Below are positions 10,722 to 21,223 of a stretch of 64,000 nucleotides of DNA, one piece after another. The stretch's first letter is position 1, and every line of letters begins with the position of its first letter. This stretch comes from Calonectria ilicicola (Eukaryota > Ascomycota > Sordariomycetes > Hypocreales > Nectriaceae), in NCBI GenBank assembly GCA_020809705.1, contig CP085834.1, positions 2,170,001-2,234,000 on the forward strand. Reading direction: 5' to 3'. The translations under genes were made by a program, and so were the position numbers. The notes beneath the pieces are model-generated. The model made no database searches. It was not told the origin of the DNA and saw only the letters and a list, made by a program, of their open reading frames with translations.

Positions 10722-12153
10722 TCAAAGTTTGGTGCTACCGATGGAATTCTTCGGTAGGGAATCATAAAGCGCCTGGAATCTATCTTGTGCATCCTTGACC
10801 ACATCGTACTTGAAAATCATATCCTGGACCTCGGGACTTGCCCACTTATCCGGGATGGGCTTTTTGTTTCCGTTTGCCTTTGCTTCTGCGAACTGCTTAT
10901 CGCGTTCCTCTTTGGCCTTGCCATCACCTAAATGTAAGGTTCGGCCTGATAGAGCTGCCAGCTCTACCAAGGTGGTTGTGCGATCTTTTCTTAGAAGCTC
11001 ATATACCTTTAGGGCTTTCGCAATAGCTTTAGGATCAGCACCACCGCCAGGGACCAGGCTGACGACTTCTGCCAGTGCTGCAGCATCTTCGATCGCCATT
11101 GCAGCTCCCTGAGAGAGATGAGGAAGAGTTGGATGACATGCGTCACCCAGAAGAGCGACAGTGCCGTTTGTCCATGTGTCTAGGACCTTGTGGCTTCGCA
11201 GTCGCCATTCTACAACATCTCCTGCGGGCGCGAGGTCCAGAAGCTTCTGAACGACGGGGTTAAAGTCCTCATAGACGGCCATCATGGCCTTCTTGTCTCC
11301 CAAGGTTGTCCAGGTGGAGTTTATCGGCCCTGCAAAGTTGACGTCGGGTTGAGCAGTGGCGATATTGTATATTGTGTGGTTGTGGATCGGATAAGCGATA
11401 ATATGTCTTTTCTCTCCGATCCATCTTCTCACGGCATCGCTATCGATCAATTCGAGAAGCTCTGGATGCGGCGCCATCTGCTCGCGAGTAAGAAGAATGC
11501 GATAGCATGCAGTACCTGTGTCTTCCACTTCTGCAGAAATGTTGAGGGCGCGGAGCATTGAGTATCTGACGGCAGACTTGATACCGTCTGCGCCAATCAA
11601 GACATCGGTTTCAATCTGGTGCGACTTTCCGTCGCCATCTTTTACGATGAATGACACCTTTCCAGGTTCGTACGAAACAATGTCCTCCAAGGTGTGACCA
11701 AAATGGAAATGGATATTCGGCTGAGCCTTGGCAGCCTCGTATATTCCACCTGCGAGCGAAGCCCTGTGTCCCGCGTGGTGCTGGTAGCCGAACCTGTCTT
11801 TAATATCCGCCATTGAAACCACAGTCAATGCCTTGTTTGTTGCACCATCGTAGATGCCCACTTCTTGAACATTTGTGGCCTCGGATTGAATGGAAGAGCC
11901 ATCCCAAATGCCCAGGCGGTCAAGCACGCGAATTAAGTTTGGGGCAATCTGGATTCCAGCACCGACAAAGCCGAGGCCGGGAGCATTTTCGTACACATGA
12001 ATCTGCTTGAAGGCCTTTCTGGAGAAAGCTAGTGCAGCTGCAAGGCCGCCCATTCCTAGAATGGCGTTTAGGAGTCAAGTGGTGCCAGAGTAGTTCTTGG
12101 ACATGCATACCTGAGCCGATGATGGCCACTCGCAAATCTCTGTAGTCAGCCAT
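10722..12153 (-). CDS. FAD-dependent monooxygenase (salicylate hydroxylase-like)
   Basis: Exon 1 is 12153-12111; a 55-bp intron 12110-12056 has donor GTATGC and acceptor TTCTAG; exon 2 is 12055-10722. It encodes 458 residues. The intron splits the dinucleotide-binding fold: joined residues give GSGMGG (13-18), the GxGxxG FAD fingerprint. The DG motif DVLIGADG is near 165-172 and the second FAD motif LLGDACHP near 316-323, followed by LSQGAAMAIEDAAALAE. These three motifs define class A flavoprotein aromatic hydroxylases (PF01494), which use NAD(P)H and O2 to hydroxylate aromatic or polyketide substrates. There is no signal peptide. The substrate cannot be read from sequence. The broken BAHD gene just downstream in the same orientation hints at former joint action on a small molecule. 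No lesion is seen. Confidence 0.9.
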
Positions 12154-13868
12154 GGTTTCTGAGTTCCTTTGGTTGACTAGACTTTGGTGAGATGGTGCGG
12201 TCGCTGGACGGGAATATTTAATGCCTCGTTTACGGCGTAGTAATGGCGTTCTTTCCACGGTTGTTTATGATCCTTCGGCAAACTCCACATAGGTGGGACA
12301 GTTGATGAAACAACTGTACGCATTCCATGTGGGGTCAAGGCGCGGAAATGTTGTCGCTCAATCTGGAATGGTGCTCGTGGGGCCTTTTTGAAGCGGCTAG
12401 AGAACCATGTGGGGAAGTGGGAGACACCTGCCATAGATGGCGCCGAATATCCGAATGCACATGCGCAACTTTTCTCATCAAGTAGGTCTTTATTTAAGAT
12501 GACCCGAGTTTCCATGCAGGCATCGGCTGAGATGATACTCATAGTGGTAAAAGGAAATCTTTACGTATATTTACAAGAATTACTAAACTATCTGATAATT
12601 TAAACATTAATTCTTTCCCCCATAAGATTTGACGAACATCAGAGTTGATTGTAACAAGTATTTGAAACGATCCCTGGTCTCAATGATTTCAAGTAACAAC
12701 AAATTTGACCGCAAAATGGTAAGCGGGTTCAATGTTGTCAGAATGGGAACGGCGGTTAGAGATGTTGAGTGTGTGTGTGGTGGGAGGAGCTGACCCGTGG
12801 GGCACTAAAACTTTGGAAGAGCTTTCAATCTCGAATATGGACTTAGGATCCGACGAATCCTGCCACATTTCATCTTTTGATAACACTGACTTCTCACGAG
12901 ATGCCAAGCAGTCCGCGAAAGGCGGCCACAGCTGGAACCAACGCCTCCTCCAGTGCAAAGAAATGAGCCGTGTGTCCAGCCCTATAGGGTATGGGGAGCT
13001 AAGGCTGGCTAAGCGAATTGTAATTAGTATTCCGTAGGAAGGAAAGAAAAGGGGTGGCAAGGGTGGAGAAGTCGTAATCCCTCAAGTGTACACCTCACGA
13101 ACAATACAATCGACCCCTAATTGCAGTAGCCATTTAGGTCCGCCCACTCCACTCAGTCAGCGGCCACGATGTCTTCCTGTCTGTATTAAAAAGGTGATTT
13201 TAGTAACAGAGTCCCCCTCTGATGAAGAGCCCTTCATCTGAACTTAGTAAGCTATTGTTAGTGCCCTATAACCTCACTAGTATGGAAGCTGGCATTGAAT
13301 GTGACTAGTCTTGACACCGGCATTAACCAACCCAATCAGTTATGCTGGAGTAATAAAGAGGAAGGAAGGAAAATGGCAAAGGAACGTGACCGATCGGGTT
13401 CCTGACGTTGCTCCAATCCAGCCACACTCCATCATCCCAATTCACTTCGCAAGTGCAAAAAAAGTCTTTTTGAGCAGACCTAGCTGAAGTTATCGTTGAC
13501 GCACCCGTGCACTATCCTCCTAGGCTGCGACAATCAGTGTTAGTTATTCCCTCACTGTGTTCTTGTCACATAACCACTAAACTCAATCGCTCGGATTCTC
13601 AACAGGAAATTTGCCTTTCCCAGCCGTCTGATACGGGTTCAGTTAGCACAGCATCTAGTCTTCAGAAACGGCATCTTATTGTCAATATGATAATGAGGAA
13701 GAAAGTCCTGCAGAGGAAATTTCAATCAATTTAATCACTACTGCTTTCGCGACGAGCATCTAAGCTACCTTGATCTATCCCGAATTTTGTTGAAGTGTGA
13801 CTGCTTTTGCCGAATCCTTGCCAAGGAATAAACTGGCGCTCCCATATCCATCGTGAGCATAAATGTGC
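12154..13868. other. Intergenic region, no supported gene
   Basis: This is 1.7 kb between the monooxygenase start and the small six-cysteine peptide gene. Open frames at 12177-12542 and 12689-13060 (both minus) show no motifs, no homologous family that I recognise and no signal peptide. Composition varies, with AT-rich patches near 12.55-12.7 and 13.7 kb. Confidence 0.4.
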
Positions 13869-14174
13869 TTACTAGAATGTTTCCACCAATTTTAGTCAAG
13901 TGCTTCAATAATCGCTATTTTCTTGTTTTACCATGACTTACATTGCATAGGTGACTGCAAGAAGGCTTGCATCCCGGGCATGTCTTTTTATCAATTAGTA
14001 ATGTCACAAATGTGTATGTGCTTTCTTACTTACACCCCTAGAACTTCCGCAGACAACGCACGCGGCACGCTCATCGAACTGATGAAAAACTCCGAGTCCT
14101 TGTTCAGGAGTGGGAGTGGCGATTCCGGCCCCAATAAGAGCAGAGACAACAGCAAAAACAACTGTGAACTTCAT
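13869..14174 (-). CDS. Small secreted six-cysteine peptide
   Basis: Spliced model: exon 1 14174-14034, intron 14033-13984 (GTAAGT, TACTAAT branch, AG), exon 2 13983-13942, intron 13941-13872 (GTAAGT, CTGACTAAA-like branch, TTCTAG), and a final exon holding only the TAA stop (13871-13869). The product is 61 residues. Residues 1-20 form a clear signal peptide (MKFTVVFAVVSALIGAGIAT), then a short pro-region ending DERAA. The mature tail has six cysteines in about 25 residues, spaced C-x2-C-x7-C-x2-C-x3-C-x3-C. This looks like a disulphide-rich extracellular peptide or effector; I cannot place it in a named family. If the second intron is retained the peptide gains ten residues and ends at a TAG near 13915. 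A TATA-like element lies about 95 bp upstream. RNA evidence is needed to confirm the splicing. Confidence 0.6.
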
Positions 14175-14264
14175 TTTGATAATGTTCTGGTAATGTTTTG
14201 GAGATTTTATGCCTCAAATAATATTGATAGGATTTGGAATAAGAAAGAAAAGAGTAAGAAACTG

Positions 14265-14274
14265 CTTATATATT
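14265..14274 (-). promoter_or_regulatory. TATA-like element of the six-cysteine peptide gene
   Basis: AATATATAAG on the minus strand lies about 95 bp before the ATG at 14174. The spacing fits a fungal core promoter with a short leader. Assignment is by sequence and position only. Confidence 0.4.
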
Positions 14275-15679
14275 CCGCAAATATGACCAAATGAACATAT
14301 CTTACTTACCTAAGTAAATCTTTGGACATTCAATTGTCCGCACCGTTAGACTTTTTTCGTGATCCAAAATTAATTTTCCAGATAATCAATTTGATACCGT
14401 AAAAAATACGATGGAGGTTCAGCCGAACCCGAACCTAATACTAGTACAACTTTATCACGCCACAGAAACCCTGACCTCGGTGTCCTACAGTTACAGCTTT
14501 GGCAATGTCTGCGCAAAATAAAATGGACGCCAAGACCTCCAGTCTAGTCTATTAAAATAATATTTAAATTATAGGCACAAAATAATAATATTTCACGTTT
14601 ACCAGCAAAGCAAATATCAGGTTTATCCGCGTTGATCCGTTGGAAATGTTCAACAGCTTTCTTTACCCCAGTAGCTTTGCCCCACAGAGACAGGGGTGTC
14701 GCATCGGTTAGGATTCCACGAATAAAAAAAGCATTCAAGTTCGTCCCATCGAACAGCTTGGCTCGGCCCAAGAAGCAATGCCAATTTCGCCACTAGTGCA
14801 GAGGTGTGAGGGACGCATAGCTATTGAATGAGTGCCCTATACGTTTAATAGGTCTCAATGAAGATACTTATGAGCCCCTTCCAGAGGTGCAAGCCGATGG
14901 TTCCGGCAACAACGTAGAGTGACCAGCTAGGCAACCCTGGAATTTGAGTAGATGCAATACGGCCTCCAATTTTACACCATGCTGCTAACGCGAGCTACTT
15001 CTTCTGCTTTTCACCACGCTTCTTTTTCGTGTGTGCAAAATCAGAACGTGATCGCTTTCTTCTCCTCCAACCTGCAGCGCGTTGCATGAGACTAGTTTAC
15101 CATATACCTCGTTCGATTGGCTATAGTGTGGTATGGTCTTCGACCTCGAGCCCTCACTTCATCCTGAACTCGCCGCCCATTCTTAGAGTAACGGGGCCAG
15201 CTCTGGGGTGTCTTGATGGTGCCCCCCCGGTTCCTCTTCTGGGACTGTTTGACCGGAGCTGGCGGTCACATCCCTTTCGGTACGGGCTTCTCCACAGGAT
15301 TCTGAACAGATGGGCCATCTCTTACACAAGCCTAGGTCATAGAGCCTTAGTAAGTTGCATCTCAGCTTTGGAGATGAGACCGATTTTGTAGCCGGTAATG
15401 ACGAAGGCGCCGTGATTCGGAAAACCTGCCCAATATTCCTAACCTCCTTGGTTGAGATCTCGAGTAAGCCAATGCTCAGGCCGCCAAAATATGAGGCGGT
15501 GTATTGTCTCCCAGCTGATATGCCTGACCTGAAGGAGTCGATAAATCAGATGGCCCCCTTGACTCCCCGCCACCAGTTTGCATACTTCTATGGTGACAGA
15601 GACAAGCGTTTTGGGATTCAGGAAAGCTGCGAGCTCACCAAAGCACACCACTTTCTCATCCAGACCATAGGGATCCCCG
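14275..15679. other. Gene-poor region with possible relics
   Basis: This is 1.4 kb without an intact gene. A minus-strand frame at 14771-14544 has a weak ankyrin-like look (ATPLSL... KKAVEHF.RINAD), but it is too short and degenerate to call. The plus-strand frames at 15029-15391 and 15355-15780 have no coherent motif before the flavoprotein relic that begins near 15680. Confidence 0.35.
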
Positions 15680-16396
15680 GAGACGACGTTCATCCACACA
15701 GAGCGGTCTCGTCTCAGGGATTGGTTGCTGACCAATCTTTCTATTCAAAGGGACAAGACCGCTGCAAGAATTGGACATGAGGATAATGGTGTCTCTATCC
15801 ATTTCACGGGGGACAACCGTGAAGAGGGATATTTTAGTGGGCGCAGATGGAGCCAACAGCGTCAGTAAGTCTACAAATCAAGTTCAGCCTGCCTCACTGT
15901 GGCCGCCAGCTCACGTTCCATAGTTCGACACAACCTGTTACTGCAGTCTAGCAGTAAACTACTTCAAACTGTTCCATTGAAGGCGACAGTGGGTGAGGTG
16001 ACCTTAGTTGTCGGGGGACGTCTTCAAACGGCAGCTCGCACTGGTCTATAGCGCCTATAGCCTCATCAACCCGGAGCTCGGCTTCATCGCTTCGTCGGTC
16101 TGCATCACGCCCTTCCTGACAGGAATTCGGGTAGTTTCTACTAAATCTTTATGCAGCCCGACCAAAACAACGTCAGCCATTCCCAGCACTTGATTCAGAC
16201 AAGTAACTAACAGGAGAAGCTCGACCACCTCCTAAACCCTGCGACAGGACTGTTTCCCGAACTCTGCGAGATTTTTGAGCTAACCCCAGTTGAGGATGTC
16301 AGAAAGGAACCTCACGTTTGGCGCGATCTTGAGCTTGACAGCCTGCCATCTAGTCACATCGTTCTTCTTGAAGACGCTGCCCACGCTATGACACCG
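15680..16396 (+). pseudogene. Decayed FAD monooxygenase relic
   Basis: Fragments of a class A flavoprotein hydroxylase lie in order on the plus strand but in different frames. Near 15700-15760 is RSRLRDWLLTNLSIQ. Near 15820-15870 is DILVGADGANSV, the DG motif. Near 16010-16090 is SGDVFKRQLALVYSAYSLINPELGF. Near 16220-16396 is a stretch ending SHIVLLEDAAHAMTP, which matches the GDAAHAM FAD motif. Frameshifts and stops separate the pieces, and the N-terminal GxGxxG part was not found. The relic is not a simple copy of the intact monooxygenase at 10.7-12.2 kb, since its motifs differ in wording. It is the remains of a second flavoprotein gene. Confidence 0.7.
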
Positions 16397-16795
16397 TATT
16401 TAAAACATTATCAAGCATCGCACTTTTAAGTGCTAAACGTTCCCTCTAATACTTTACAACTACAACATTTTCACCCATAACTGATCTCTGCAGAAGAAAT
16501 TTCAAGGTTATAATTAGTTACTTGTTTAAGAATAGACACGTGTGTCTTTGAAAATTGCATAGATAAGTGTCCATGATGGGAAGCAATTTAATATACCAGG
16601 GCTTCATTGGTAATGCCGTGGCCACTCTCCCCCCCAACACCTTAATTCAGGCTTCATCTTTGTTCCCCACACCGACCAATATTGTTGTCCATAGCAGTGT
16701 CAGTGTGATTGATCTCGTTGAGGGGATCAAAAGGCCATGCGAGACTCGGGGTAATAGTTGGTATCGGCGCTGAAAGAAACCATTTCAATAAGGCT
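16397..16795. other. Intergenic region
   Basis: This 400-bp AT-leaning spacer between the flavoprotein relic and the 3' end of the repeat-precursor gene holds no supported gene. Confidence 0.4.
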
Positions 16796-17116
16796 TCAAG
16801 CACTTTTAACAAGATTCTCAGGCAGCTTGCTCGTAAAGTCTTTCAGGTACTTAGAAGTCTGACGCTCCTTGAGATCTTCATCCCGTTTGGCAGGATGCCC
16901 AGGCATGCCTGCATTAAAGTCTTTCAGATACTTAGAAGTTTGGCGCTCTTCGAGACTTTCATTGCGCTTGGCAGGGTGTCTAGGCATGCCGACATTAAAG
17001 TCTTTCAGATATTTAGAAGTCTGACGCTTCTCATCGACAGCAGCTTGGGGGTCCGTGATGGGAGCAGTCATGGCTAGAGTAGCCATGGCAATAGTTGAAA
17101 CGACTGAGAACTTCAT
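16796..17116 (-). CDS. Secreted Kex2-type repeat precursor peptide
   Basis: This intronless frame encodes 106 residues. Residues 1-18 form a signal peptide (MKFSVVSTIAMATLAMTA). The rest is a short pro-region ending DEKR, then three copies of a unit built on RQTSKYLKDF. The first two units continue N-x-GMPxHPA and close with KR, the Kex2 cleavage site. The third is divergent (SKLPENLVKSA) and ends the protein. Unit length is 27 residues, matching an 81-bp DNA period. This is the layout of fungal KEP precursors: secretion, cleavage at dibasic sites, release of near-identical peptides. That family includes alpha-pheromone precursors and dikaritin RiPP precursors. The core has no cysteine and no match to pheromone consensus that I know. 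Each core has one Tyr, but no UstYa/DUF3328 gene was seen nearby. The mature peptide and its role are unknown. Confidence 0.75.
   Translation of the reverse strand: MKFSVVSTIAMATLAMTAPITDPQAAVDEKRQTSKYLKDFNVGMPRHPAKRNESLEERQTSKYLKDFNAGMPGHPAKRDEDLKERQTSKYLKDFTSKLPENLVKSA
16835..17036 (-). repeat. Three tandem 81-bp coding repeats
   Basis: Copies begin (plus coordinates) at 16835, 16916 and 16997, exactly 81 bp apart. The first two are full length and the third is partial. They share the block aaagtctttcag and a following region encoding RQTSKYLKDF on the minus strand. Differences are scattered substitutions with no frame change, as in a repeat kept under coding selection. Confidence 0.9.
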
Positions 17117-17261
17117 GCTTATGGTGCTTCAAGGCTTCGAATAGGTGTGATTGATTTGTAATAAATTGGAGAATGCAGGTAAAGACTGTAGCGGCGTGCT
17201 GCTAAATGAATGAAACTGTGTTTGGTGAATCTCTAGTGTCAAATAGCTGAGGCTATCCTAC

Positions 17262-17267
17262 TTATAC
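17262..17267 (-). promoter_or_regulatory. TATA-like element of the repeat-precursor gene
   Basis: TATAAG on the minus strand lies about 145 bp before the ATG at 17116. It is the only TATA-like site well placed in the upstream 200 bp. Weak support. Confidence 0.3.
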
Positions 17268-20200
17268 ACGTTTGAAATCTACCTTATACGCATCATTGTG
17301 GACATCCGAGATACAAAATATCGCCGAATATTTCTTATTAACCCAAATACGGAAAGTAGAACCCACCATCAGGGTATTTTACGCTGAAAGTCGGAAATTA
17401 CAAGTTGGCGATCAGTCCACCAGTTGCACTTTGGACTGAATAACCTGATGCATGCTTGGCAGGAAAAGCGGATCCACAGACTGTGGGCGAAACCCGCCTG
17501 CCCTGATCCTTTCTTATCGACGGCTAAAGTTTATTCTAGACATGTGACGTCCTCAAGACTTGGCTTAGTCGCGGCCCAAATATCTAATCAGCCAAAGGGA
17601 AGCAAATACGAGATACGAATCGTCAAAACACGACGGCAAAGGTTCACTAGGCACATGCACCTCATGGCTGTGCCTCTTCAATAACATACCACTCAACCAC
17701 TACAGATTTGAGGTTGAGATAAACCACGCTAGTGGCAGAATGCACAACATAAGCTGACAAACGGACTTCACTTCGGACATATATTTGTAAAAGAATCGAT
17801 AATCATAAATACACAACTGAAGCATCTAAAATTATTCAGCTGTAATCACCTTTATCTCTATGTTATTATTTATCTTCCCACCTACATTCTATCGATTCCT
17901 CAAGTTTGTCTTCACCTTTGTAAAGTTTGCAAAATTAAGAATTTCTAGAACATATGCCCCCTCACTCAATGTCAATTTAGCCTTTTCGTGCATGATTTGG
18001 TTAGCACTTGATGCGCAGTGTGTCAGAAAAGGGCGTAGGGCGTAGGGCGTAAAAGGGGCCTGCGCGGTGACTTCCACGGAGAGGTCACATATGGCTAAAC
18101 AGCGCTCAAAAACCAGCGTAATCAGTCAACAAGTAGGGATGGTGGCATTCAGTGTACTTCAACCAACCCGTAGGCTCTAGACGAAATATGAGGAAATATT
18201 GGCCTGAGTAACTTGATAAAGTAGTCCAAGTGAATTGGTATTGCTTTGGTTGCTCAAATATCCTTGGCCAACAAGGGCTTTACATTAGAATCAACAAGCT
18301 TGTCCCCACTGTAGGCTTGGCATGGAAATCAGAGAACTAGCGGTTTTACTATTAGCGATATTAATAGAAAAGATGCATAAATTTGTGTGCAATTTGCCAA
18401 AAGTAAACACATTGTTCCCGAATGTCAATGATCCAAGACAGAGAGTCAGAGTACGGTTATCTACTCCGCAGAGTTGCACCGCAGATGTCCATTTCGTGGT
18501 CTGCCCAACGGCTTATCAAAAGTACGCATTTCTTGCACGTGGGAATGCAGAGGATTCGCTAGATCCGATCTTTTGTATTTCACAACCTTGGTGGACTCCC
18601 AAAAACCTAGACACTCACACTTGATACGATCCGTCTGAAAGGCTTATGATTTAAAAAGTTCATTATTACTACTGAACAATCAGGATCAACACGGACAGGA
18701 AAAATGCCCAAAAGATGGGTTTGAGGAGGTCATCGCCGCCTTCTAGGCCAATACCAGCACAGTCTTCTTTTAATGCAAGGTTTTTTTTTTCTTTTTCTTT
18801 TTTTTAATTCCTGGTCCTGTTGCTAGCCTAAGCTTTGGTGGCTGCACATTCATTTGAAATGACGTCTAATTTTCTTCTGGTATTAGGCCGCGCGGTTTTA
18901 GCTTGTCAACGTTTAGGATGGTCATTGTCAAGATACTGACGTACAGATTGGGTTTAATTCATCCTCAACCTAACATAACCGTAGGCTACTGCTTCGTCAT
19001 ATGATGAAGTATTACACTGGTTATTGAATTCTAAGGGTAGAGAAGTTCAGGAATAGAACAATGGAAAGAAACCATCAATCGCCTGATAAGAAATCATTAC
19101 TGTGTGATTTTGGGCAAGAAATTCATCCCACCTTAAACACCTAGCCATCCAGATCCACGGCCGGTTCCTAAAACAAACCTAGCGTGGCACGCTGATCCTT
19201 GCTTATACTTGAATATAAGCCCCAGGTTATGTTACCTCGTGATGCCGCTGTGTCGTCATGAATGACCCCGGCATCATACATCACCATTCATCTTCGGACT
19301 GAATGCCGACTTGAGCTTCATACGTAAGATTAGGATTCAATAAAATATTCATGCATATCTCCCTCGCGCACCTGCTGCTTATGCTACGCGTTGATACACT
19401 AGAGGCCATAGCTTGTGGGGTGCGGAGATCTTGTATTGGCTGGTTGGCCAGATGGCTTTTTAGCAACCGCAGTCATCTGTAGATCTTTTTAGTTTCAATC
19501 CCAATTTGCGAAAGATTGGACCCGAAAATACCTCATGACGAGTTCAATAAGTGATACTACAATGGCTTGAGGTCATTTTATTGATTTCAACTGCATGGCT
19601 GCGCCGCTCGGAACGGTTGCATTTCTGGAAGATTTAAGCAAGTAGTGAGGCATTTCCAAAATTTGGCCCTGATCATCTCGACTTTCAATGATCTGATAAT
19701 TATAGGTAAATTGAGAATGATAAATTATTTTTTACTTTGAGATTCACAAATACTCAAGATCCATTCTTACTTTTCAGCTGATTCGGCTGTATTTTGGCTG
19801 CCAAGACTGGGCTACATATCATCACAGCCCGCCCGCGCAGGTATAACCAATGCCGCCTAGACACAAATGAATCTCTTCTTAAGTGGCATAGGCATTGTTT
19901 TATTTTGGGTATAATGTTCCGACATTGTCGATCCCGAGCCTAAAAGGGGGCTAGTTTGATGGGCCATCTGCGATTTGGCAAGGCTCATAAAGATTTAACA
20001 TGGCGGGTCGTCGGGGGGCGCTTCGGGAAATAACGAACCGCCATTGGGTATCCGCAGTCTTTCGATTCTGCGCACATGGTTGCAATATTGATGGATCAGA
20101 TAAAATGAGGTAGATGATCGACATTCAAACCTTGCGATTTGTTATTTCCATCGAGATTTATGCCGCTTCTTCGTATATTTGAGACAATGCGGATCTTTGG

Positions 20201-20689
20201 ATCTTTTGAAAAGAAACAAGTGGTCATAAGGCGGCTTAGCCATCATGTACGTTAAAGCGGGGGTGAAAATATGAGACATCACGGACTGACAGAGTATATT
20301 CTTCCAAATCTAGAGCCTAATAAATCAATATAATGGTTTTGAATATGAGTTTGTCCAACATTATACCACCAATTGCAAAGAACCCTTTCTTGCGAGTCCT
20401 TTCATAGTACCTCCAAGAACTTCGGAAGTTGTGTAGTTGAGCGCAGTATAGGCAACGCTTTCGGTTGGTCATGTTTTCTATCCATCTACATGTCAGCAGG
20501 CCCACCGATGATCGACACTCAGCAAGGCCTCAATGAGGGCGGGGAAAGGTAAGCTGAGCCAACGCTCAAGGCCATGGCGATGCAGTCTGCTCGCAAAGAA
20601 CTTTTGGAAAATAGAATATTCGTTGTAAATCAATTGCGGATATTGCCAAATACAGAATGTTGCTGTGATATTGCAGACCACGACCCGTC
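17268..20689. other. Long AT-rich gene-poor region
   Basis: This is 3.4 kb without a supported gene. Short frames on both strands (60-100 codons) show no motif. The region includes a pyrimidine-rich tract near 18780-18806 and one copy of a GGGCGTAGGGCG-containing dispersed element at about 18029-18110. Composition and absence of genes fit decayed repetitive DNA, but I found no terminal repeats or transposase motifs. Confidence 0.4.
18029..18110. repeat. Dispersed element copy 1 (GGGCGTAGGGCG family)
   Basis: The copy starts with three GGGCGTA units and continues through a GCGCGGTGACTTCC...GGAGAGGTCA stretch to CAGCGC. A second, divergent copy lies at about 22403-22480 in the same orientation. 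Alignment by eye is approximate; the shared start and the shared order of blocks are the evidence. It may be a fragment of a small non-autonomous element. Confidence 0.4.
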
Positions 20690-20697
20690 TATATAAA
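20690..20697 (+). promoter_or_regulatory. TATA box of the defensin-like gene
   Basis: TATATAAA lies 101-108 bp before the ATG at 20798. The leader that follows is rich in A and C, as in many strongly expressed fungal genes. Confidence 0.5.
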
Positions 20698-20797
20698 CCT
20701 GTGTTCCGACAGCGAAATTTTACATCAGAACAATTCTACAACAGACATAACAACTTCAACAAAGCAACAGATTCCCAAACATCCTCTAATCACAACC

Positions 20798-21223
20798 ATG
20801 TTCTTCTCCAAGATCGTTATCCTTGCCACCATTGGCCTTGCTATCGCCGCCCCATCTCAAATGAAGGAGAGGGAAGCCAAGAACATTCAGGCAAGTTTCA
20901 ATGGCTACAGAAGCAATCATGAGGATTTCGAAATTACAAAAAGCGGCTAACTAGATTTCAAGGCCCGTGACTGCCTCTCGGCCAACTACCAAGGTGCTTG
21001 CTTCGCCAATGATGACGGGTGTGCCGGGGTCGTAAGTTCTTCACATAGAGGCCATTAAGGCCCCATTAATGATGTCAATTTCAAAAGATACTGATATTTC
21101 TTAGTGCCGTGGTGAAGGGCACACCGGTGGCCACTGCTCTGGTGGTCTGTAAGTAATACCCATACCATTTACTCCGTAGAAAAACTAACATTGGACAGTC
21201 AATGCTGGTGTGAGGGGTGCTAA
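20798..21223 (+). CDS. Defensin-like (CS-alpha-beta) secreted peptide
   Basis: Four-exon model: 20798-20890, 20963-21031, 21105-21148, 21199-21223, giving 76 residues. Exon 1 encodes a signal peptide (MFFSKIVILATIGLAIAA) and a charged pro-region. Intron 1 starts with GC (CAG|GCAAGT), a GC-AG intron; introns 2 and 3 start GTAAGT. The mature part has eight cysteines, including C-x3-C in GCAGVC, a TGGHCSGG block and a terminal C-x-C-x2-C. This order (C...C-x3-C...GG-aromatic/His-C...C-x-C) is that of plectasin-type fungal defensins, antimicrobial peptides that bind lipid II in bacteria. The function here is inferred from fold only. All three introns are needed; none of the single frames covers the whole peptide. 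Two extra cysteines make a fourth disulphide likely. Confidence 0.75.

Noticed and set aside
12689..13060. 123-codon minus-strand frame
   Set aside because: Composition and lack of any motif or signal peptide give no support for a gene.
14544..14771. Possible ankyrin repeat fragment on the minus strand
   Set aside because: Only one degenerate unit can be imagined; too short to separate from chance.
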